From positions 37,245-101,244 of the forward strand of contig BEXV01000347.1 in the NCBI GenBank assembly GCA_003118195.1: a DNA stretch of 64,000 nt, read 5' to 3'. Shown in pieces: positions 12,801 through 24,800 of the stretch. Source of the stretch: Hemicentrotus pulcherrimus (lineage: Eukaryota > Echinodermata > Echinoidea > Camarodonta > Strongylocentrotidae). A program made the position numbers and the translations under genes. How positions within the stretch are numbered: position 1 is the first letter of the stretch; each line of letters starts with the position of its first letter. The notes under the pieces are model-generated. The model was not told where the DNA came from. It worked only from the letters and a program-made list of their open reading frames with translations, and ran no database searches.

Positions 12801-15800
12801 TAACACAAGAGAATCATCACATTCAATATTAAAGTGATTGGCTAGCTTTGCGAATAGCCGATCTAAAAAATTCTCAAACTAAATTAAACATGTGTATGGG
12901 TACATGCATCAAAAAACCTGAAAACCATCATTGTTTAGACTGAAAAGCTGTAAGTTCAACGCAAACCACGATTTTGTATAATATCGCGTCTCTGAGACCT
13001 TTTAAATAGAGACCGTTACTCGAGTTTTCAAATACTTCCCAAAGGTTTTATGACTTGAGACTCTCAGAGCCATATTTTAAAATTATACCTTGCATGTTTA
13101 TACCATTTTCAAGTAACAGAATTAGATATTTTTAAATTCCTAACAATGTTAGCCAATCACTTTAAGGGTATTTTCTGGGCTTCATGTATGCAATAAGATA
13201 AGCTGTTCAATTCTTTAGATTCCCCCCCCCTTTTTTTTCCTTTGTCATTCTGATTCAGTGTTATCAAACCAAATGTTANGATGCTAGATGATCAACCTTT
13301 TCTGATTGATTCCACAACGTTTCTTTCACAATGCAATCGCATGACCATTACTAGTCTTTACCTTTAATTGAGACTTGGTAATAAGGAGCAATATTCCATT
13401 TTAAATATAAAGTTGAGTTCTGTTCATGGGATTGGTATGTGTAATGAACTTTCCAGAAGTTGTTTGAAAAGGATGTTTATTTATGAATATTGTAAGGCTT
13501 CAAAATCTTCAAAATAATAAGAAATCGACTTAATGTTGTTGTAAAGCACTGCACACATCACATGGGTATTAGGGACAATGTATGTGATATCAAATTTAGT
13601 GCAGTGTTTTTAAATATTCAATCATATTCTCATTCTATTTATTTTCACTGTTTGTTACCACGACATTCTTCCACATGAAAATAGAATGTACGAGAAAGCT
13701 TACATACTGTTTTTCACCTTCGCCAGATATCAACCTTCTCTTTCACAGAATCTCAACTATAAGCTACGTACATAGTACAACATTTTCATTTAAAAATGAC
13801 CGACTTCTTTGGACACAATTGACCAATGGCGCCCGGGTCTGAAAAATGCTAGTCTCTTGAACCTTCAGGAAAAAAACCGTGTCGTTGAACAGCTGTAGTT
13901 ATTAGGGACTTTTAGATTTGCACGACGACAACATAGATTGCTGCGCCTCGACGACCTTTTAATACACTGCCTTGAATGTACGTCACACTTATCAGTCCAT
14001 GCAAATCTAAAAGTCCCTGTGCTCCTACACCCCCATGATCTCGTTTACAAAAAAAAAATTCCCGTAAATGTAGCTAACTAATCATCAGACTGTCTAAGCT
14101 CAATTAGAGTAATTACTCGGGGGTATACGAATCCTAAATGTGCTAGTTATATTGTAGGGAACAGGATGTCCTCTATTCCATAATGAATAATGCAAATCTA
14201 CACATAATCATCTCCACGATCACACCCGAAGAGTTGAAAGATCTTGTAAAAAATAGCCGAGTACATCGCCTAGAGAAATTTGGAGATTGTAAGTCTTATA
14301 CAAAATCTTTTTGACCACGCTTTCATAATTTGATCAAATTATCCATAGGCAATGAATGGCATGAGAATCTCGATATAGCAGGAGATTGTGATACAAAATG
14401 TCCTTTTTTAAAAAATATACATGATATCAAGGTCTTGATGGATTTTTTTCGCACTCACTGACCCTCCCGAGAAAGAATGATAATGAATATTGAGACGAGC
14501 TTTTGCTTTAAGATTACACCCGGACCTAAAAAAGTATTATGTCTTAGCATAGAGAATATGAACGATGTAAACACATGAATAAGAATGANGTTTTTTTCCA
14601 TCACTCTCTTTTTTTGTCTGTTATTGTATTTACCCTTCCACAAGGTGATTATTTAGTTAATTAATTAATCAAGTTATTAATGACCGAGAATAGTCAAGAT
14701 TAATTATGTAGTGGTTTCTTACTGGCATGCCATTCGTTCCATTTAAGCCTTGTTCTCCTTTCTGCCCATTCGTTCCATCAATTCCCTGAAATAAAATAAA
14801 TGCCAGATAATATAATTATTTTAGAATCAAATAGTACATAAAATATTACTTAATGTACCAAGCATGTATTAGAAAGGCCAATATATTACATTTAATGCTT
14901 GGCATTCAAAACTATGTACCCATGATTGGTCTTCATATGAGACAGCTGTGTGATCATTATGATAACATATTACTAGCAATTTTGAAAGCAGAAACAAAAA
15001 ATCATGATATATTTTTTTCTTACACAAAAGAAAATGATTCAAATGTTTAGAAAGCCTTTTTTATGTTAAAGAGTGACCAATACTGACATTTATCATCGGC
15101 TCCAGCTTCATATAAGCCAGATCCTGGTCCTCCTTTTATAACAAAGATCAAAATAGAATACTCAATACTCACATTGAGTCCAGGAGTTCCAGCTAGTCCA
15201 GGATCTCCTCTATCTCCCCTAGGACCAGAAGGACCAGGAGGTCCTGGTTCTCCTTTCATGACGAAGGTACAGTTGATATGACTCTCCTCCGATAAACCTG
15301 GTGGTCCCCTCATGGTGATGTTGACTGGGGAACCAGGCATTCCAGCCATGCCCTGGTCTCCTCTCTCACCCTTAAGACCAGCTTCTCCCTTAGAACCAGG
15401 TTCTCCCGTAGCTCCTTGAGGTCCAGATGGTCCTTCAGGTCCTTCAATACCCTACAACATTAAACAAAATAACATGAACTTTATATCTAAAAACATTGGG
15501 GGGAAATCTCCACAATTCTTAATTTGTCCTTAGACTCAGGAACAGCACCTTGTATCCTCTGGAAAGGTGCTATATAAATCCCATTACTATTATTATATAT
15601 TCTCCCTCTTCAGGAAAATTTTTAAAAAAGATTCACAAAATGCTCACGTCAAAATTGTACAAAAGACAATCATGAATTTGTACTAAATGTATTTAAAATG
15701 AATTTTGGTTAAGAAAATTATTATTCTCACCATTTGACCATCTGCCCCTACATCTCCTCTTTCACCCTGTAAAGAAAAAGCAAAGATCACATAAATGAGC

Positions 15801-18800
15801 CTCCATAATTATTCTGAATAAATATTTGTTACAATATATGCAATTTTATTTAGACATGAAACATATTTCTTCCAGTCAGAAGACCACTTTTATCAAAATA
15901 ATTTTCTTTTTACAAAGAAAATGGAGAAGAAAAAAAATCATGATACAATATTCAATGTTATTATTATCAGAACAGATACAACAAAAAATTATTCTCATAA
16001 TCATAATTCTATACAAATAAAAGATACCAGTATGAAAATAAAAAAACATCAAAATACCTTTACACCAGGTAGGCCAGGGGTACCCTATAGAGAAAAAAGA
16101 ACAGAAATAGATTCTGATTACTAAAAATCTGAAAGCATTTATCCCATCCTATATGTTTATACCATTTGTTTCATAATCAAGCTAATCTAAAGGTTACAGT
16201 CCATAAAAGCATTAAATCTATCATTTTAATTCAGAACATTTTCCAGGTAATCCAAGTCTTTATGTTTAATCATTGCAGTCAATGCTTAGAATATGTCCGA
16301 GAAGATTCAAAAAGCTTGTACTGTGCCTGTATCTGTCTCTTCACAAAAAGATGTAGCTAATCATAGTAAAAAATATGAGAGTATCACATGAACAGCTCAT
16401 TTACATGGAGAATATCACAAAAGAATTACCATTTCACCAGGAGGACCCATTGGACCAAGCTCACCGGGAGGACCCTGTTGAGAGAGAGAAAGGGGGAGAA
16501 GAAGAGAGAGAGGAAGAGAGAGAGAGAGAAAAAGAGAAAGAGATAGAGAGAATGAAAAAGAAAAAGGGAAACAACCATTAACACAATTTAATTGTTTCAT
16601 TTTAAAAATTGTAAACAAAATGCCCTTCACCCTTCTCTCCTGAAAAAATATTCCCTAACCTTGACAATATTTATTGTAAAAAGTAAGTCAACTAAATGGA
16701 TCATTACAAGAGATCAAAGAGGTCATACAGGTTTTCATGACAATAACTGATATCTACTCACATGCTCAAAACAAACGTCACACACATCTTTACTTTTTGG
16801 TACTCAATGCTTAATAAATGTTTTGTTTTTGGTATCTACAGTCTTTAGAGTAACTTAAATATTTGGTCACTGTTTAATCATTTGGCATAAGTCAACTTAC
16901 TGTGAGCCCTGTTGGTCCAATATCTCCGGTGTCACCCTATCAAGAATGAAAATATTGAATATAGTATATATGTTTAGTGTTTAATTGTTAATATGGTTAC
17001 CGTAGTGATGTAATCACTAATACTGCTTTCATTGTAAATTCTAAAAGACAACACCGAAAATAAGAAATACTCTTATATTCAAAATATACCCTCTATATTA
17101 ATAAGAGGTCATACAAATTTGGAAGGATACATTCTACCATGTAAATTACAAATCAAAGATCTGGTATTTACTTCTAACGGAAATAAAAGGATAGATTTTT
17201 AATTTCAAACGTTTCATTTATCTTTAATGAATTATGACATCACATTAGGACGGGTGGATATTTATACTTGTAATAGTAATAACAATAAAGATATTGTATT
17301 TTGTACAATGTTCAGCTCATTTCTTAAGTAAAGTATAATCTCGAGCACAGTGGATGGTACATATATTTTTGTACATAATAAACCAATTATTAATTAAATT
17401 ACAGAAAACTAATATTGATCAATTTCCATATAAGTTTGCTCTCATCTACAAATAAATTTAAACTAATATACTGTTCTCAATTTCTGAAGAAAAAAAAAGA
17501 CAATTTGAAAAACAGCAAATGTCTGATATTACAAGAACTTACCTTGTCACCTTTCATTCCATATCCCTGGATTCCTGGTGGACCCTTCCAAAGAAAAAGT
17601 TACAAAATTGTGCGTAAAAATTATCCTAATATCAATTGAACATCCATCAATGTGACTTTCAAAAGCTGTTGTATTCTTAAACATGGTTATTTTTCATGAA
17701 TGATTATAAATTTTGTTTCATCCATTTACACCACAGGCCCAACGCTTCTTTAACAGGCACAGAACTAGGAATTTATTAGATCTTTCAGATAATTACCCCC
17801 TCCCCCACCCTATGATGACCTCTTCACAAGATTATTGTTTGTATATCTATCAAACATTTGAAGAAACATGCATAAGCCCCTATGTATTCTGTGCTTACAA
17901 ATATAAATACTAGCCTGTCACTATACCAATCTCGAGGCGCGATAGCTCAGTTCATACCTGCCAACCTGAGACAAGAGAAATTAGGAGTAAATTTTTCTGG
18001 ATGGACTACGAGGTCACGATCCACCGAAGGATTGGGGTAGTAGCCCGTAGATTGGGGGGTGGGGGGTACACATGACTTTAGGGTCTATCTTTTTTTCTCT
18101 CCATTTTAATGGTGCAAATGGGCCTTTTCCTTCAACCTTTTCGCCCCACACAAACAATTTTTGAAATATCAAAACTACATGTTCGATCACTACCCACCTC
18201 AGCACGAGTCTTACCCATTTTGTCCTTCAAAAATGGAGAAATCAACAAAGAAGAAAAATATAGTAGCAAAGATACCAACGCTATAGAATGGCTGTTAGTA
18301 ACATTTTGTCCGTAACAAATGGCGGTCTTTCCAGAACGCAAGACACCACAGCAAAATTTTCGCGCAAAACACACCCAATCACTCTTACTGCATTTCGAAC
18401 CTACCATTTTTAAGTCCAAAATAAAAACGTTTTTTTTAAATCTGTTTGCAGTCAAAGGATCTCCACATCGGGTACTCACTCTTTTTGAGTGAATCCATGA
18501 TAATATTCAGGAAGAAAACACCTCGTTCAAGCATCGAACGGCAAATTTGAATCCACAGTCAAATGGCAGAACTTGTATACTACACACGCACCAGTACCAC
18601 AAACACACCAGCCCAGGCCGCTAGGCCCGGCGTTCATGAACAACAACAAACCGTATACCGCACTTGCAATGCGCCCGCTGAACCACCGAAGTCTTCGCTT
18701 CTATACTGTGAATGGGTATTGCGGGCGCCGCTCGCACGATCATCCACCACCATGCTCCCCCAAAAACGCACGACCGCATATACTAGTCCGTGTTGTTCGG

Positions 18801-21800
18801 AATTAAACAAGATGGCGACGGACGGCCATGTGAGCGAAAGTGCCTATCCAGTGTAGTCAAATTCAGTGAACTTATGAGTGAATGCGTGCGACATGCAGCG
18901 CTATGTACGGAGGCTATGTGAAAAGGCGGCATCCGCTATAGATGTCGGCGCGGCGTGATCTGGATATCAGTGCTGTGTTATGCTTTAGTCTTATGCAACA
19001 GTCGTTTGTTTTAAAAATATTTTAAAATTTAAAAAAATCGGAGTTTTGAGGCATGCAATCGGAATTCGGAGTTGGTATGAAAAATGCGGAGAAACTCCGC
19101 CTAAATCGGGGTGGTTGGCAGGTATGTCAGTTGTCTCGTAATCAGGTGACTCAGATTCAAAACCAAGTTGATGCGCTAGTGCCCTTTAAGGCATTAATCC
19201 TCATTACCAGATCCATCTGAGATGACCTAAAGCCGTTGGTCCTCTGGTTGCTAACTAACAAGAATTTATGCTTTTTTAGCAAGGTAAAATAACCAACACT
19301 ACTATACCAATCACCAAGAAAATCAAGGATCTTTTGGAGACTGCATGTATGTCTTACCTGGGCCCCCTCCAAACCAGGATCCCCTGTGTCTCCTTTCTCT
19401 CCTGCAGCCCCAGGAGCACCAGGAGCTCCAATCTGTCCCGTGATCCCTTCTAGACCGGGTAGACCAGGCTGACCAGGTAGACCAGCTTCACCCATTAGAC
19501 CAAGACTACCTGGATCTCCGGTATCACCTTTGGCGCCTGGAGGACCAGCTACACCCTGGACCAACAAGAAGAATGAACGAAGAGTAAGAGTGGACAAACG
19601 TGGATTAAAACATGGCCTCATGGTAAGCATTCATGCAATTTCAGAAAGCATGATTTGAGCACAACTGAGCTACAACATGTACCTTTTATATGTGTTCAAG
19701 CTGGGTCTCTCAAACACACACACAAATTACAAATGGTGAAAAATGGTGTAAATGCAACCATTTTTCAAACTATACAGCGTACAGCTGCTTCTCTCCACCC
19801 AGGTATAGTAAAATGGGTACTTGGTAATAAAGCTCTTTTACACAATGCTCATACTGTAGTATACAGGCCCAATAACTACATACTCAGTGACTACAAATTA
19901 AAGTGCTTTGTTTTAATTTGTTTGTTTGTTTTTTATAACGAGGAACAAATCAAAGTAAGGCCAATTTTGAAAGAAAATCTAACAGCCCAGTTCTGCCATT
20001 TCTTTCATGATGACTATTAATTAAGAAATTGTTTTGATAAATGACAAGAGTGGGTACACAGCACAACTATATACATGAACTCAAAGCCCCCTGCACTACT
20101 CATAGCTACTTGTGCCCTCTATAGCAAACAATGCCTAACCGGTGCCCGTTGGTCCCCCATGGTCCCCTTTTTCTTATGTTAATAGAGAACTGATTTGATG
20201 AGATAACTACTTGTTAGTGACCACGCGGGGCGGGTCTAATCCCTACTGGCCAAACTAGTGCAGATAGGCTTTAAATCTGTGCCTGGCATGCATCTAAGAA
20301 AGTAAATGATGTCTTACCGGTACTCCATGTGCACCTTTGGGTCCTGGATCTCCTGGGGGACCCATGGTACCTCGAGGACCTTGAACACCCTGGTAGAAAA
20401 ACAAAAGGAGGACAAATGTCAATGATACTGTTTTAAATTGTACTCTCATTTTTAAAATGCAATGTAAATCCATGTGCAATTCAGTATATGTAACTGTGAT
20501 TCATGATTCAATAAATACCATACCATACAAATGTTCAAGAGAAATATGAGCAATTAATACAATGAAGCAAAAATAAAAGCATCTAGACAAATGAAATTGC
20601 TGAAATCTACTTGATAAGTATCTATCTCCTGTGCTTCCCCTTTTACTAGATGGGGAAACTCTAGAAATCATACATGTATTATCAAGATGCTGATTCAACT
20701 TTGTTTTTCCTGTCTTGTTTTATCTGTCCAGTTTTCTACTTTATCTCTATTTCATACTATTATATCACCATTTCATACCATCACCATTTTACTCCATATT
20801 TCTCTCTTTGATCTGTACGTCTCTTTTCCTGTTTATCTTTCATCTATAGATGGACGACAATAACATTAATATTCTTGTTAATTGATATTAACCCATGGAT
20901 TCCTGGAGTAGCTCAATCTATAGAAGTCATAACACATGACCTCATGGTTCCTGTATGCAATGAGTTAAACTACTGACCAGATCTCCTTTGTTTCCTTTAG
21001 GTCCCATCTCTCCGTTCCAACCACTTTCCCCTTTCACTCCTATTGAACCCTGTAAATAAAAATAAGAAATGGTCAAAATATGGACATAGAGGGCAACGTT
21101 GAAACTGGTATCGTCATGATAAACAAACCTTCTTGACGAATGAGTAATGCACTGCCATCAGAATTGGAGATGATGGAGATTAATTTTGTATTTTGCCAGT
21201 AGATTAGTGCATTACATATATTTCTTTTCACTTAATAATATATTTCGTTTCCTAAAAACATACAGATTATATACATAATATGTTTAAGAATTTACACTCC
21301 AGCATTTTAACCAAATATTTTCATTCCTTCACAATTCTAAAAACACAGGAAAAAATACCCAAAAGATGAAATTCAAATCATCCTAGTGAAAATGCAGATA
21401 ATTGGCATGCAACATTTAGATATAAGAGTTCACAATGCATCTCTGTGTCTTGAAATAAAATGATCATCTCTTAAACTTTCATTAGTTATTAAAAAAGTAT
21501 CTGTTATCATTTAATATGATGTTCAATGATTCAGTTGTTTAAATTATAACACAAGATAATGGTTTACAAGTTATGAAGTAGCGTAATAAAAATAAGAATG
21601 GCAGTACTCACTGGGAATCCTGTTGTCGTGGTGATGTAAGTTAGGCAAGAAAAGGAGACAAAAAAGTGTGTACAGTGGTGAGAAATCATGTGCATTTACA
21701 TATTCATCAATCACATAATTTGAAAGAAATAAACCAATTCATATTTACCGACTCATGTTCTAAATGTAAGTTTTGTTTAGCTTCAATATACTATTTGTTG

Positions 21801-24800
21801 ATCTGCCAAGCAAGCTTACAAGCATTTTATGACTGTACATAGATATCTTTAGCCATAAAGCTATAACTTTAATTTATAAATTTATAATATTTAAGTTGTT
21901 TAGGATCTAACTCCATTAGTTTATGATAATGGTCATAGATTTTTTAACACGTGTTTACCAAGAGCTATAAAAAAAAATCTTCTTAGTGGATGAAATTTTC
22001 CTGTATAAATCTCAAATCATTAAGGCAAATTGTTTTGCAGACTATGCCACAAAAATAAGCACTTTCTAAAATAAATAACAAACTAGATATCAAGCATTCA
22101 CAAGTATCATATTTACATTGAATATTACTGCACATTAAAATAACATAATTGAAAATTCATGTTGAAAACTAAAGTAAATACAATGAAGACAAATAAATGC
22201 ATTTGGCAGCATTGCATATAACTTGCAGGAGATAGGTTATTAACCTTAAAGGAGCAGATTGTGCATGGTGCTTTTTGATGAAGCTTGAGGCAAGGGACTT
22301 TGTAAAGCCATTCATAAACCATCAGTAAAGTACAAATTAAAAGAGAAAGTTCATACATTTCTGAACATAAAAAGTCAAATTCCAATGTGAACGAATATTG
22401 CAAAATTAATGAAAGAGAGCAAAGGTTTAAAATCAAATTTCTATTTTTGCAATGTATATACTCTTCAAAACAAGTTAAAAAGTAAATATTTCAGCAACTA
22501 ATAAAACAAAAAATACGGTCAAAGAACTGTCAAAACTTACAATGAATCAATGTTCCGAATTAAAAGAAAAGGTAGAGAAAGAAAAAAAATTGCAAAACAT
22601 TATATGCAGACAAAACATACTTGTCCTCTTCTTTCTGACTTGAAATTGGAAAGGAGTTATCAACTGTAAATCTTAAAGAAGACAAAAATGTGAAAACCAA
22701 AGCTGAAAAAAGAATAATTTCAAACTTTGGGGTGAAATATGTTTGCTTTATAAATCCTTTATTTACATAGGAATGTAAGAGTAACCAATAAATCTTAGTT
22801 TGATATAAATAGAGAAATGATAACATCCTGTCTGAACTCTAACCCATTCTAAATTAATAATGAATTGTAAAAATTTACTAAAGCATCTATCAAACTTTGC
22901 TCATAAAATCTTCATCCTTCCCCGTCATAAATTAAAATAATGTCCCTTTGCCGCTGAGATTAAAGCAAGAAAAGGAAGTTAGATCTTTGAGGAGGGTAAA
23001 ATAGACTTTCTCCTTATATTAACCCCCTAACATCTCATATGAGAACATTGAGAATTCATGAACAACCTTATGATAACATAAACATCATTTCAGAAGAAAA
23101 AAAAAATATTTTCTCTTCCATCCTGAAAACTTTAAAGGTAATAGAAGTATTTGTATGCAGATTTCAGAATGCAATGGTATTTTTCCTTAGTTAACAAACA
23201 AAATTCTATTATAATTCATTTAAAATCATATCTCTTGAAGCTGTGTTGCAATGATAGATTTCATATTAAATATGTTATTTTAATGAATGTCCTATTTACC
23301 TTTTTATATTAAAATCAAAACAAACATTGAAGCTCTTGTACCTGAAAGTACGTTCTGTAGCATATCCTTTTAAGATTTCTTTGGAAATTCTTTCCACCTT
23401 TCAAGAAAGAGATGCAGACTTCTTTGTATATTCCTTAAGAAAATTCATCTGACAATGAAAGATGTATTGAGAAGATAAATGTGACTGTTGATGTCCTATA
23501 TTTCAAATTCCTTTGACTCATTTTAGTTCAAGATGTATCCAATCTTTTTTTCCCCTCCATTTCCTCTACTTTAGCATGCTCCAACCATAGCCCTCTTCGT
23601 TATATACTTGTTCCCATCCAATATGTCTCTCTTTCTGATTCTAAAAATCAATTAATTCATTTTTTTAAACCTACATGTTCAAGTATAAGAGTAAGTAGTT
23701 AGCTTTGTGGTCAATTCATATGTAAATCTTAAGAAAATTGCAACATATTAGGAAATAATTTGTTTCACTTCTGTTTGTTTCCACCAAATGTTAAAGAAAA
23801 AAAGCCATAATAACTTTATAATAAAACACTATTTTAGAAAGTTCAGGAATTCTGTGTTTGTTCACCTCTGCCACTACATATGACATATCCCAATTGAATT
23901 CTGAAAGGTTATCACAAGACTTTCCAACAATACTCAGTAGTATATAACACCTTATATCTCACTAAACATCATCACATATCTCTCCTTCCTACTTATATTG
24001 CTCTAACTTCATCCACTTTTCTTTGAATTTCATAAGTCTGTGGCTGTGATCTGCACCCCTTGACAACTAGGAATAGCATTCCCTTGACAACTAGGAATAG
24101 CATTCCCCCTCCTACAAAATATAAAATATTTTCCATAGCACTGGGGCTACTGGATTACTCTAAATAGTTTCATATGACTTGTTAGTTTTCTCAAGATTCT
24201 TCGGAATGCCATCACAAGAATGATTGTAGTGTCATCCAACCAGAGCAAGCCTGTGTGGTCATTTATAAAGAATAGGGAATAAAATAAATGCCTAAGTTTC
24301 ATAGCTTCCAGCACCATAACTGTTGATTAATTTGTTAATGACTTCTATCATTTCCTATCCATTCAAATCTACTTCAATCTGGAAACTATTTGACACCAGT
24401 TCCCTCCATAATAATTTGGTATGTTCTCTTCCAATTTACTTTATTCTATCCGACTATTACATGTCCAGTTTTACTCATCTCTCCCTTTTCAGATATTTAA
24501 ATCAGAGAACTAGATTTTAGTTTTTGTGATTATGAATAGGTTCTGTACATCATTTCCTCAGTTATGGTTTTCCAAAACCAAAGCACTCAGGCATATTCTT
24601 GACAAAAGTGCAGGTCACCACTTGAAAACATCTTTCTTATTATCCCATCAACCACAAAAGCCTACTTTTGTCAGAACCTGTTCCCTTCCGAAACACAAAA
24701 ACTCGAGCCATTATAATTCACACTTTTACTGGGAAATCCTATTGTCTTGCAAAAATCACATTACAGACTTCCTTTTTTTGCTTGAACACTTGGCTTCACT

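Noticed and set aside
18563..18856. 97-codon frame in the CpG-rich part of the transposon
   Set aside because: No domain recognised and an overlapping frame of similar length; high GC alone lengthens frames.
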